Below, piece after piece: positions 26,080 to 33,589 of a stretch of 64,000 bases of DNA (position 1 is the stretch's first letter; every line of letters starts with the position of its first letter). The stretch spans positions 4,302,001 to 4,366,000 of the forward strand of contig NZ_CP095376.1 in the NCBI RefSeq assembly GCF_023008405.1. Direction: 5' to 3'. The notes under the pieces were generated by a model. That model searched no databases. It was not told where the DNA came from and saw nothing but the letters and a program-made list of their open reading frames with translations. This DNA comes from Amycolatopsis sp. FBCC-B4732 (GTDB taxonomy: Bacteria > Actinomycetota > Actinomycetes > Mycobacteriales > Pseudonocardiaceae). Both the position numbers and the translations under genes were made by a program.

Positions 26080-26205
26080 ATGTCCACCACCACCCCGGAA
26101 GAAGTCACCGCGCCGGCCGTGCCCGCGCTGGACGACTTCGACTTCGAGCTCACCGACGGCGCCGCCTGCCGGATCGACGACCCGGACTGCGAAGCCTGCC
26201 AGTGA
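26080..26205 (+). CDS. 41-residue peptide with Cys-rich C-terminus (possible RiPP precursor)
   Basis: MSTTTPEEVTAPAVPALDDF is followed by DFELTDGAACRIDDPDCEACQ. The acidic leader with the FDFEL block followed by a short Cys-containing tail (Cys at 31, 37 and 40) resembles actinomycete FxLD-type lanthipeptide precursors in layout, but the tail lacks Ser/Thr and no modification enzyme is in the window. GGGAG lies 5 nt before the ATG and a very strong hairpin terminator follows the stop, so a monocistronic transcript is likely. It may instead bind a metal. Confidence 0.55.
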   Translation: MSTTTPEEVTAPAVPALDDFDFELTDGAACRIDDPDCEACQ

Positions 26206-26210
26206 GCTTG

Positions 26211-26242
26211 CGGCGCCGGCCGGGACGACCCGGCCGGCGCCG
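26211..26242. terminator. 14-bp stem terminator
   Basis: CGGCGCCGGCCGGG (26211-26224), loop ACGA, exact complement (26229-26242). It sits 5 bp after the small-peptide stop and just before the end of the opposing 46-aa gene, so it can serve both. Confidence 0.85.
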
Positions 26243-26248
26243 AACTCG

Positions 26249-26389
26249 TCACAGGTGCATGGCCAGCCACAACGCCATCCAGGCGAGGCACGCCAGCGCG
26301 CCGCCGACGCCGAACGCCAGCAGCACGCGTCGCAACCCCGCGATGACCCCGGCGCGGCCCGTCATTTCGGTGATTCCCGCATCAGCCAT
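26249..26389 (-). CDS. Small (46-aa) single-pass membrane protein
   Basis: Reads MADAGITEMTGRAGVIAG, then RRVLLAFGVGGALACLAWMAL and ends LAMHL. One membrane helix (~22-43) preceded by basic residues. The start has only a weak G-rich upstream element; the reading is supported by the helix and by the convergent terminator at its 3' end. Function unknown. Confidence 0.45.
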   Translation of the reverse strand: MADAGITEMTGRAGVIAGLRRVLLAFGVGGALACLAWMALWLAMHL

Positions 26390-26430
26390 GGCCCACTGAT
26401 GCCCCCGTCCCGGCGCGGCAAACATCGGAG

Positions 26431-27279
26431 CTACTCCGCGTCCCCCATGACCAGCCCTTCGATCGTGTGCTTCTGGGTGATCGGCCGCAGCTCGCCGACG
26501 ACCGGGCAGTGCAGGTGCGCGCGCACGGATTCCGGCAGCGACGCCCGGAACCCCGGCGTCACGGCGGTGTCGTGGCGGGCGTCGTTGCCCGCGCCCGGCG
26601 CGTCGAGCCCGAGCACCAGCACCGGGCGGGACTTGGCCGAGTGGTTCGCCGTGCCGCGGTGGACGGTCAGCGCCGAGCGGATCGAGATGTCACCCATCCG
26701 CGGGAACTTGCGCGCCGCGAGCTCCCGGTAACGCGGGTAGGCCTCGCGCGGCGGGAACATGCCGTGCTCGAAGGCCGCGCCGTCGTCCCAGTGCGTACTG
26801 GGCGCGATTTCGAACGGTCCCATGTCCGGCTCGGTGTCGACCGCGGTCACGTTGACCGCCAGCGACGTCAGCCTGCGCTCGCGCGCGGTTTCCGGCGGCA
26901 TCGGGAAGTCCCGGTGCCACGGCTGGTCGACCGCGCCGGCCAGCGGGACGTCGAAGCCGACCTCGACGATCCGGTAGTCCGGCCCCAGCACCGCTTCGGC
27001 GACGGCGGTGATCCAGGGGTGGCCCGCCAGCTCGGCGAACCCGCGCAGCTGCTCCGGGTGGATCTCGACGTAGAAGCGGTTCGGCCCGCGGCCGACGGCA
27101 CCGTCCGGCCGGGCGCGGGCCGCGGCGAACGCCGTGTCGATGTCCTCGCCGAGCCGGGCGACCCAGTCGCGGGAAAAGGCCTGCGGCAGGCCGATGATGC
27201 CGTCCCTCCGCAGGCGCTCGGTCAGCTCCGCGAGCTCGGTCTCGGACAGCGGGGCGGCGGTGGTCTGGTGCGCGGTCAT
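26431..27279 (-). CDS. Phytanoyl-CoA dioxygenase (PhyH) family protein
   Basis: A 282-residue Fe(II)/2-oxoglutarate dioxygenase. Metal ligands: HRD in QPWHRDFPMP (His-x-Asp) and a distal His in RSALTVHRGTANHS, followed by an Arg (SRPVLVLG) for 2-oxoglutarate. These enzymes hydroxylate lipids or secondary metabolites in the cytoplasm. The ATG follows AGGAGG; the longer frame upstream runs through the palindromic operator and is rejected. Divergent from, and presumably repressed by, the LacI-type regulator. Substrate unknown. Confidence 0.82.
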   Translation of the reverse strand: MTAHQTTAAPLSETELAELTERLRRDGIIGLPQAFSRDWVARLGEDIDTAFAAARARPDGAVGRGPNRFYVEIHPEQLRGFAELAGHPWITAVAEAVLGPDYRIVEVGFDVPLAGAVDQPWHRDFPMPPETARERRLTSLAVNVTAVDTEPDMGPFEIAPSTHWDDGAAFEHGMFPPREAYPRYRELAARKFPRMGDISIRSALTVHRGTANHSAKSRPVLVLGLDAPGAGNDARHDTAVTPGFRASLPESVRAHLHCPVVGELRPITQKHTIEGLVMGDAE

Positions 27280-27316
27280 CCTGGCCTCCTCGGGCACGAC
27301 GGCGTGGCACCTCAGT

Positions 27317-27342
27317 TTGCAACGTGGCATGCCACGTTGCAA
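27317..27342. promoter_or_regulatory. 26-bp perfect palindrome, LacI-type operator
   Basis: The left half TTGCAACGTGGCA (27317-27329) is followed by its exact complement (27330-27342). It lies between the divergent PhyH and LacI genes, ending 17 bp before the LacI start. A perfect operator of this length may accommodate tandem or overlapping dimers. Confidence 0.85.
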
Positions 27343-27358
27343 GAGGTACGCTGCGCGG

Positions 27359-28351
27359 GTGAACCCGAAACTGCGCGACGTGGCCGAACACGCCGGCGTG
27401 TCCGTGCGGACGGTGTCCAACGTGGTCAACGGGTTCCGCTACGTGGCCCCGGCGACCCGCGAGCGGGTGCAGGCGAGCATCGACGCGCTCGGCTACCGGC
27501 CCAACCTGGCCGCCCGGACGCTGCGGCGCGGCCGGACCGGGCTGATCGCGCTGGTGATCCCCGAGATCGACTCGCCGTACTTCGCCGAGCTCGCCGCGCG
27601 GACGGTGCGCATCGCCGAAGCCCGGGGCCTGACGGTGCTCATCGACCAGACCGACGGCGACGCCGAGCGCGAGAAGCAGCTGCTGCACGGGCAGCGCAGC
27701 CAGCTGGTCGACGGCGTCCTGTTCAGCCCGTGGGCGGTGGCGCCCGCGGAGCTGGCCGCACGCACCGACCCGGTCCCGCTGGTGCTGCTCGGCGAGCACG
27801 ACGGCACGGCGGGCGTCGACCACGTCGCGATCGACAACGTCGCGGCGGCACGCGAAGCCACCGGCCACCTGCTGAGCGCGGGCCGCCGCCGCGTCGCGGC
27901 ACTGGGCATCCAGCCGCGCTCGCTGAACGCGACGGCCCGCCAGCGCCTCACCGGCTACCGCGAGGCACTGACGGCGGCGGGCCTGCCGGCCGTCCCCGAG
28001 CTGGAGGTCCCGGTCCGGCGCCTGCACCGCGCCGACGGCCACGCGGCGATGCTGGCCCTGCTGGACCTGCCCGAACCACCGGACGCGGTCTTCTGCTTCA
28101 CCGACGAGCTGGCCCTGGGCGCGCTGCGTGCGGCGGCCGACCGCGGGATCGCGGTGCCGGACGAGCTGGCGCTGGTGGGCTTCGACGACATCGAGGACGG
28201 CCGCTACAGCGTCCCGGCGCTCACGACGGTGTCACCGGACAAGGACCGCATCGCGGAACTGGCCCTGGACCGGCTAACACGACCGGCGGCGGAACCACGC
28301 TCGATCGTCGCCCCGCACCGGCTGATCGTGCGCGGCACCAGTCCGAGCTAA
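27359..28351 (+). CDS. LacI family transcriptional regulator
   Basis: A 330-residue repressor: HTH at the N-terminus (LRDVAEHAGVSVRTVSNVVNG), hinge PNLAARTLRRGRTGLIALV, and a periplasmic-binding-protein-like ligand domain (~60-330, CFTDELALGALRAAADRGIAVPDELALVGFDD). GTG start; the only upstream purine run (AGAGG) is 12 nt away, so a leaderless or weakly translated mRNA is possible. It is autoregulated if, as expected, it binds the 26-bp palindrome next to its start, and should control the PhyH gene. Ligand probably a sugar or related small molecule. Confidence 0.92.
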   Translation: MNPKLRDVAEHAGVSVRTVSNVVNGFRYVAPATRERVQASIDALGYRPNLAARTLRRGRTGLIALVIPEIDSPYFAELAARTVRIAEARGLTVLIDQTDGDAEREKQLLHGQRSQLVDGVLFSPWAVAPAELAARTDPVPLVLLGEHDGTAGVDHVAIDNVAAAREATGHLLSAGRRRVAALGIQPRSLNATARQRLTGYREALTAAGLPAVPELEVPVRRLHRADGHAAMLALLDLPEPPDAVFCFTDELALGALRAAADRGIAVPDELALVGFDDIEDGRYSVPALTTVSPDKDRIAELALDRLTRPAAEPRSIVAPHRLIVRGTSPS

Positions 28352-28437
28352 GGCGCGAGGATCGCCTGGGTATGTGCGGCGCCGGCCCAGGCCCCGCACC
28401 TGCCGGTCGCGCCGAGCGTGGCCGCCACCAGCCCGAC

Positions 28438-28595
28438 CTGGACCGCGAGCGCCGCACCGCCTTGGTCGAGCACCGCGCCTGGACCGCGAGCGCCGCACCG
28501 CCTTGGTCGAGCACCGCGAGCGCCGCACCGCCTGGTCGTCCAACGCACCAGACCGGAGCGCGAGCCCCGCACCGCCTGGCCGTCCCACCGCACCA
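28438..28595 (-). repeat. 41-bp degenerate tandem repeats after the GGDEF gene
   Basis: Two nearly identical 41-bp units (28438-28478, 28479-28519) and two diverged ones (to ~28595). On the minus strand each carries ggtgcggcgctcgcg, resembling the last codons of the GGDEF gene (gggtggcgctcgcgctc-stop). No protein is supported here. Confidence 0.75.
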
Positions 28596-28602
28596 GCCCA
28601 CC

Positions 28603-29880
28603 TCAGAGCGCGAGCGCCACCCGGTCCCGGCCCGCTTTCTTGCCCTCGTACAGGGCGTCGTCGGCCGCGCGGATGATGCCGTCCAGGCCCGCTTCGAGCT
28701 CCGCCGGGTGCAGGGCCGCGCCGATGGTCGCCGACAGCGCGACCGGCTCCCCCGTCGGCGCGGTGATGCGCAGCGCCCGGATCCGCACGCGGATCCGCTC
28801 GGCGACGGCGCGCACCTCGGCTTCGTCGACGTCGGGCAGCAGCACGGCGAACTCCTCCCCGCCGTAGCGCCCGACGGTGTCCCCGCGCCGGACGGTCTTC
28901 GCGAGCACGGTCGCCACCTCGGCGAGGACGTCGTCGCCGACCGGGTGGCCGTGGGTGTCGTTGATGCGCTTGAACCAGTCGAGGTCGATCATCAGCACCC
29001 CGGTCCGGCCGCCGGTGGCGCGGGCGCGCTCGAGCGCGCGTTCGGCCTGCTGGTGCCACGCGATCGCGTTGAGCAGCCCGGTGCGCTGGTCGGTGCGCGC
29101 GGCGAGCTTGAGCTGGTCGAGCTGGACGCACTGGTGCAGCGCGAACGTCGGGATGATCATCAGCAGCGCCGCGGGTGGCCACCACAGCAGGGCGAGCGCG
29201 ACGAACACGCCGAGCGCCAGCTGGCTGACCTCGAGGAGGTTGTCGGAAGCGCTGCCCAGGAGCCGGCGGGGGTGGTCGACGGTGACCGTCCAGGCGATGA
29301 CCGCGCCGACGAGCGCGGTGTTGACCGTCCACTGCACGGCACCCGCGCCGACCACGGCGGCGAGGTCGCCCCAGCCGGGCCGGGCGCCGTCGCCGAGGTG
29401 GGCCAGGTGCTCGTGGGCGCCGGTCGCCCGCAGCACCCCGGCCGCGGCGGCCGCCGCGAGGGCGAGCGTGGCGGCGGTGAACACCGTGCGGTGCGGCGGG
29501 CGGACCGGGTCGAAGCGGTTGACCAGCAGCCAGCGGTGGCCGTAGATCACCGCGACCAGCGCCAGTTCGAGCACCAGCGGCAAGGCCAGCACGCCGGCGA
29601 AGATCCAGACGCTGCAGAGGTCGACGTACGGCGAGCCGGAGCGGTCGCGACGCCGTTGCTCGATCAGGTGCGAAGCGTGCAGGTGCGGCAGCGCGGCCGC
29701 GGCGAGCCAGCCCGCCGTCGCCCACTGCTGGGGTGTCGGCCCCGCCCGCGCCGACAGCACGAGGACGACGAGCGCCGCCACATCGACCGCCAGCACGAAG
29801 AAGCGCACCCGCCCGGGCAACGACCACAGCTTCCACCGCGGTGGTGCCCAGCCCCCTGGATCGCTCGTGCCTCCGCTCAT
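28603..29880 (-). CDS. Membrane GGDEF-domain protein, probable diguanylate cyclase
   Basis: A 425-residue protein. Residues ~25-250 form about seven membrane helices; the GGDEF domain (~255-425) starts RTDQRTGLLNAIAWHQQ. The active-site loop is RYGGEEFAVLLP (functional GGEEF), with the inhibitory-site RRGD exactly five residues before it, and IDLDWFKRINDTHGH with the metal-binding Asp. It should make cyclic di-GMP, with product inhibition. ATG at 29880 follows GGGGAGG. It lies divergently from the hexapeptide mini-ORF array, with 163 bp between them. Confidence 0.9.
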   Translation of the reverse strand: MSGGTSDPGGWAPPRWKLWSLPGRVRFFVLAVDVAALVVLVLSARAGPTPQQWATAGWLAAAALPHLHASHLIEQRRRDRSGSPYVDLCSVWIFAGVLALPLVLELALVAVIYGHRWLLVNRFDPVRPPHRTVFTAATLALAAAAAAGVLRATGAHEHLAHLGDGARPGWGDLAAVVGAGAVQWTVNTALVGAVIAWTVTVDHPRRLLGSASDNLLEVSQLALGVFVALALLWWPPAALLMIIPTFALHQCVQLDQLKLAARTDQRTGLLNAIAWHQQAERALERARATGGRTGVLMIDLDWFKRINDTHGHPVGDDVLAEVATVLAKTVRRGDTVGRYGGEEFAVLLPDVDEAEVRAVAERIRVRIRALRITAPTGEPVALSATIGAALHPAELEAGLDGIIRAADDALYEGKKAGRDRVALAL

Positions 29881-30043
29881 CGCAGCGCCTCCCCGCCCTG
29901 CTCCGCCCCGGTGAACACCTGCTCGCCCAGGGTAGTCGCGTTGCGGTCGGGTGTCAGCCGTTTCCCCACGGCGCGACCCGACCAGGCCCCTGGGAGCATT
30001 CCGGGTATCCGAGACCGGACGAACCGCACGGAAAGGCGAGCCG
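29881..30043. other. Divergent gap between the GGDEF gene and the mini-ORF array
   Basis: No gene is visible. It must hold promoters for both the GGDEF gene and the rightward mini-ORF array, but no convincing -35/-10 pair stands out. AAAGG (30031-30035) is the ribosome site of the first mini-ORF. Confidence 0.3.
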
Positions 30044-30064
30044 ATGAGCGACAAGGGCTGGTGA
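30044..30064 (+). CDS. Mini-ORF 1, hexapeptide MSDKGW
   Basis: ATG AGC GAC AAG GGC TGG TGA with AAAGG 7 nt upstream. First copy of the array. Whether the peptide is made is untested. Confidence 0.5.
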   Translation: MSDKGW

Positions 30065-30108
30065 ACCCCCACGACCGCACGTCCCCGACCACCGGAAAGG
30101 AGCAAGCG

Positions 30109-30129
30109 ATGAGCGACAAAGGCTGGTGA
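30109..30129 (+). CDS. Mini-ORF 2, hexapeptide MSDKGW
   Basis: Same peptide with AAA for Lys; AAAGGAG lies 6 nt upstream, the best ribosome site of the five. Confidence 0.5.
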   Translation: MSDKGW

Positions 30130-30177
30130 ACCCCACCACCACTCCCCCAGACCGCCACCACCGACGAGGAGCACGCA

Positions 30178-30198
30178 ATGCGCGACAAAGGCTGGTGA
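30178..30198 (+). CDS. Mini-ORF 3, hexapeptide MRDKGW
   Basis: The single amino-acid variant: CGC (Arg) replaces AGC (Ser). GAGGAG lies 6 nt upstream. Confidence 0.48.
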   Translation: MRDKGW

Positions 30199-30249
30199 AC
30201 CCCCACCTCCGCACCCCCGTCCCCCGGCCATCGAGAAGAGGAGCAAGCG

Positions 30250-30270
30250 ATGAGCGACAAGGGCTGGTGA
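30250..30270 (+). CDS. Mini-ORF 4, hexapeptide MSDKGW
   Basis: AAG for Lys, as in copy 1. GAGGAG lies 6 nt upstream. Confidence 0.5.
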   Translation: MSDKGW

Positions 30271-30318
30271 AACCCCAGGTCCGACCCCGCAACCCCGAGC
30301 ACCGACGAGGAGCGTCCG

Positions 30319-30339
30319 ATGAGCGACAAAGGCTGGTGA
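30319..30339 (+). CDS. Mini-ORF 5, hexapeptide MSDKGW
   Basis: AAA for Lys. GAGGAG lies 6 nt upstream. The array ends 7 bp later at the stop codon of the convergent MFS gene. Confidence 0.5.
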   Translation: MSDKGW

Positions 30340-30346
30340 ACCCGAG

Positions 30347-31585
30347 TCAGGCTTCGGCCGGCAGCGCGGCCGAGACCGCGTCCGGCCGCCGGCGTGACCA
30401 CGCGGCGGCCGCGGCGAGCGCGACCAGCGCTCCCGCGGTGCCCGCCACGGCGATCGCCGTCGCCGCCCCGGCCAGCTGCGCGAGCACGCCGCCGAGCACG
30501 ATCCCGAGTCCCTGCCCGGCGATCATCCCCGTCCGCGCGAACCCGAGGGCCCGTCCCCGCAGCGGCGGAGGGGACAGCTGGACGAACGTCGCGCCCGCGG
30601 TGACCTGGTACGCCGAGCAGATCCCGGACAGGAACAGCAGCGCCAGCGCCGTGCTCAGCGCGGGCTGGGCCCAGTAGGCCACGAGCGGCGCCGACGTCCC
30701 GACCGCGAGCACGCCCAGCGCGCGCACCCGCACCCGGCGCGCGACCAGCCGCAACAGCAGCGCACCGGCGACCGCGCCCGCCGGTTCCGCGGCGAGGAGC
30801 ACGCCGATCCAACCGCCGCCCGCGCCGACTTCCCTGGCGAACGGCACCGCGAGTCCTTCGGGGACGACGGTGAACAACGCCAGCCAGCCCAGCCACACCA
30901 GCGTCGCGAGCGTCCGGTCGCGGCGGACGGCGAGCGCGCCCGCGGCGACCTGCCGCCACCACGACGTCCCGCTCCGGACCCGGCCACCCGGCGGCGGGTG
31001 GACACCCAGCCCCGCACGGATCAGCAGCGCGGAAACGGCGAAGGTGGCGGCGTCGATCGCCAGCGCGGTGTGCGCGCCGACCCCGGCGACCACGAACGCG
31101 GCCACCGCGAACCCCAGCACCAGACAGAGTTGCGTGGTCACCTGCTGCACCGCCTGGCCCGCTTCGTACCGCGCCCCCAGCAGCTCCGGCAGCACCGCGC
31201 CCTGCGCCGCGGAAAACGGCGCTTCGGCCAGTTGGACGAGCACCAGCAACCCGGCCATCAGCGGCAGCGGCGTCGACGGCACGGCCATCACGGCCACGAG
31301 CAGCGCCCGCACGACGTCGCACACCACCATGACCTGGCGCCGGGGAAACCGGTCGGCCAGCCACGAAAGCAGCGCACCCGAGACGAGCGCGGGCAGCATC
31401 GAAAGCGCGTACGTCGCCGCGCTCAGCGCCGCCGATCCGGTGCGCTGGTACACGAGGATCGACAGCGCGACGCGCGCGAGCTGGTCCCCGGCCACCGAAA
31501 GCAGGCCCGCGAGCCACACCACCCGGAACCCGCGCACTGCGAACGCCGACCACGTTCCGGCCATCCCCCACCCCCAGGCTGTCAC
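30347..31585 (-). CDS. MFS transporter (drug-efflux-like, 12 helices)
   Basis: A 412-residue integral membrane protein. The first helix pair (FRVVWLAGLLSVAGDQL), the loop-2 motif SWLADRFPRRQVMVV and the second half (FVQLSPPPLRGRALGFARTGM) fit the MFS_3/enterobactin-exporter-like subgroup. It likely exports a small molecule by proton antiport. The GTG at 31585 has AGGCGG upstream; an in-frame ATG at 31564 after a G-run is an equally possible start. It converges with the mini-ORF array, so peptide export is a thought, not evidence. Confidence 0.82.
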   Translation of the reverse strand: MTAWGWGMAGTWSAFAVRGFRVVWLAGLLSVAGDQLARVALSILVYQRTGSAALSAATYALSMLPALVSGALLSWLADRFPRRQVMVVCDVVRALLVAVMAVPSTPLPLMAGLLVLVQLAEAPFSAAQGAVLPELLGARYEAGQAVQQVTTQLCLVLGFAVAAFVVAGVGAHTALAIDAATFAVSALLIRAGLGVHPPPGGRVRSGTSWWRQVAAGALAVRRDRTLATLVWLGWLALFTVVPEGLAVPFAREVGAGGGWIGVLLAAEPAGAVAGALLLRLVARRVRVRALGVLAVGTSAPLVAYWAQPALSTALALLFLSGICSAYQVTAGATFVQLSPPPLRGRALGFARTGMIAGQGLGIVLGGVLAQLAGAATAIAVAGTAGALVALAAAAAWSRRRPDAVSAALPAEA

Positions 31586-31630
31586 GGAGAGCGCCGCCTG
31601 AAACGCTCAGCGTAGTGCCTGGAGCCGTCT

Positions 31631-32535
31631 CTACGCCACCGGCGGAGCTCCGTGTGTGTGGAACGACTCGATCGTCTTCAGTCCCCACGCCTGCCCCTTG
31701 GCACGCTCGGCTTCGGTCCAGGTGACCGGTTCCCAGTCCGGCGCGAAGATCAGCCGTCCGGCCGGGTTGCACAGCTCGATCCGGTTGCCGCCCGGTTCGT
31801 AGACGTAGAGGAAGAACGTCTGCTGGATCGCGTGCTTGTGCGGCCCGGTTTCGATGTGCACGCCGTTGTCGAGCGCGCTGTCCGCCGCGCGCAGGATGTC
31901 TTCGCGGGTGTCGGTCGCGAAGGCGATGTGGTGCAGGCGCCCGCGCGAGCCCGTCCAGTCGGTGGTGTAGACGATGTCGTAGGACTTCTGCGCGAAGTGC
32001 GTCCACTGCCCGGAAATCACGCCGCTGTCGAGCTGGATCTGTTCGGTGACGCGGCCGCCGAGCGCGTCGCAGACGAAGCGTCCGTTGGCTTCCGCTTCCT
32101 TCGCCAGGTAGTTGACGTGGTCGAGGCGGCGGACGCCAACCCCGCGCCCGGGGTACGCCTGAGCCTGGTTCTTCAGCGCGGGCCGCAGGTGTTCCGGCGG
32201 CGCGTAGCGCTCGGTTTCCCAGTTCCGGTGTCGCCGTCGACCCAGCCGACGCCGAGTCCGCGTTCCTCCAGCGCGACCACGCGGCGCTTGAGGGCTTCTT
32301 CGCTCGACGCGCGCAACGCCGTCCGGCCGACCCCGGACGTCTTCGCCGCGGTGAGCTTCAGGCTGTGGTGCTCGTAGTCGTCCCAGGTGCGCAGGTAGAC
32401 CGAGTCGCCGTCGGTGCCGTTCTCGATCAGGCCCAGCACGCGGACGAAGAAGTCGAGGCTCTTTTCCGGCTCCGGCGTGCGCAGCTCGACGTGGCCGAGG
32501 TGCGCGATTTCTTGGCGCGACGAGGGATCGGGCAT
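31631..32535 (-). pseudogene. Broken VOC-family extradiol (catechol 2,3-) dioxygenase
   Basis: Reading from ATG 32535: MPDPSSRQEIAHLGHVELRT, domain 1, to WVDGDTGTG, where the frame fails and stops at 32173. In another frame the protein resumes at about 32212 (WETERYAPPEHLRPALKNQ) and continues through domain 2 to 31631. Domain 2 keeps the metal ligands: RRLDHVNYLA (His), LHHIAFATD (His), RIELCNP (Glu). Compared with the family, roughly 18 residues between GDTG and WETERY (the DPDGH..ELY segment) are missing as well as one base of frame. Downstream of the tautomerase gene, same operon. A sequencing error cannot explain the missing segment alone. Confidence 0.75.
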
Positions 32536-32545
32536 GGCCGGCTCC

Positions 32546-33589
32546 TCAGGAACGCGGGAAAACGGTGCCGTCGAACAACTTCCGCGCGGTCCGGATGACC
32601 GTCGAGCGGCGGACGCGGGACCCGTCGAACTCGATCGCCACGGCGAGCTTGCCGCTCGGGTGCTCGATCTCGACCGGTCCAGCACCGGTTTCGAGCAGCT
32701 CGTGGCCGACGGCGCCGTCGAGCAGCAACGCCGTGACGACGCTGACGCCACCGAGCACCCCGATCGACGGGTGCGGCTTGACCGGGATGAACGTCCGGGT
32801 GCAGACGGCGCCACCGTCGCGGGGCGCGGCGACCAGCGTCGTCTTCGGGACCGAGCTGCCGCGGACGTCGCCGAGGCCCATCAGCTTCCCGGCTTCGACG
32901 CGCAGGGCGTCGATCCGCCCGGCGAGTCCGGCGCCGGCGAGCTCCTCGACCGGCTCGTACCCGGTGATGCCGAAGTCTTCCGCGCGTGCGACGACGACCG
33001 GCATCCCATTGTCCACACAGGACGCCGCGATGCCACCGACGTCGTCGCGGACGTTGCCGGTCGGCAGCAGGCTGCCGCAGACGGACCCTTCGGTTTCGGT
33101 GAAGTCCAGCTCGACCGGGGCGGCGGTGCCGGGGACGCCGGAAATGGCCGTGTCACCGCGGTAGTCGACCGCACCGCCGGGAGTGGCGAACGTCGAGACG
33201 GCGATGGTGCCGGTGTTGACCAGCCGCACGCGCACGGTGGTGCGTTCGTCGCCGGCGGGCACGAGGCCCCGCTCGACGGCGAACTGCCCGACGCCGGCCA
33301 GGAGGTTGCCGCAGGTCTGCCGGTCGGAGACGGTCGCTTCTTCGACGCCGAGCTGCAGGAACAGGTAGTCGATGTCGTGCCCGGGATCGTCGGCGGCGGA
33401 GACGATCGCGACCTTGCTGGTGACCGGCTGGGCGCCGCCCAGCCCGTCGATCTGGCGCGGGTCGGGGGTGCCCATGATCCGCAGCAGCAGGTCGTCGCGG
33501 GCGGCGGGGTCGGCGGGCAGGTCGCCGGCGAGGAAGTAGGCGCCTTTCGACGTCCCGCCGCGCATGAGCATGCAGCGCACGCCGGTCAT
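32546..33589 (-). CDS. galD: PrpF-family 4-oxalomesaconate tautomerase
   Basis: A 347-residue cytoplasmic enzyme of the PrpF/DapF-fold family: MRGGTSKGAYF (start signature), QIDGLGGAQPVTSKVA, VSDRQTCGNLLAGVG (catalytic-type Cys) and FIPVKPHPSIGVLGGVSV. Such proteins isomerise keto/enol forms of 4-oxalomesaconate in gallate or protocatechuate 4,5-cleavage. Its ATG overlaps the stop of the upstream aldolase gene (ATGA), and LigI and LigJ homologues are nearby, which supports the substrate. A 2-methylaconitate isomerase role is the alternative, less fitting here. Confidence 0.82.
   Translation of the reverse strand: MTGVRCMLMRGGTSKGAYFLAGDLPADPAARDDLLLRIMGTPDPRQIDGLGGAQPVTSKVAIVSAADDPGHDIDYLFLQLGVEEATVSDRQTCGNLLAGVGQFAVERGLVPAGDERTTVRVRLVNTGTIAVSTFATPGGAVDYRGDTAISGVPGTAAPVELDFTETEGSVCGSLLPTGNVRDDVGGIAASCVDNGMPVVVARAEDFGITGYEPVEELAGAGLAGRIDALRVEAGKLMGLGDVRGSSVPKTTLVAAPRDGGAVCTRTFIPVKPHPSIGVLGGVSVVTALLLDGAVGHELLETGAGPVEIEHPSGKLAVAIEFDGSRVRRSTVIRTARKLFDGTVFPRS

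Larger units (their letters stand above)
30025..30345 (+). repeat. Tandem array of five ~69-bp units, each with an RBS and a hexapeptide ORF
   Basis: Start codons are at 30044, 30109, 30178, 30250 and 30319 (spacing 65-72 bp). The conserved core is Shine-Dalgarno (AAAGG or GAGGAG), 6-7 nt, the seven-codon ORF, then ACCCC. Between cores the spacer is diverged and C-rich. Differences inside the ORF are Lys AAG/AAA (synonymous) and one AGC-to-CGC change (Ser to Arg). Confidence 0.9.

Noticed and set aside
30025..30345. CRISPR-like array
   Set aside because: Unit spacing varies (65-72 bp), repeats contain an RBS and ORF, spacers are not unique-length protospacer-like, and there are no cas genes.
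29877..32006. Long minus-strand frame containing repeated VHQPLSLIG/FTSPCRSS peptides
   Set aside because: It is the antisense reading of the mini-ORF array and the MFS gene; the repeated peptide simply reflects the repeated DNA, and it has no RBS or domain.
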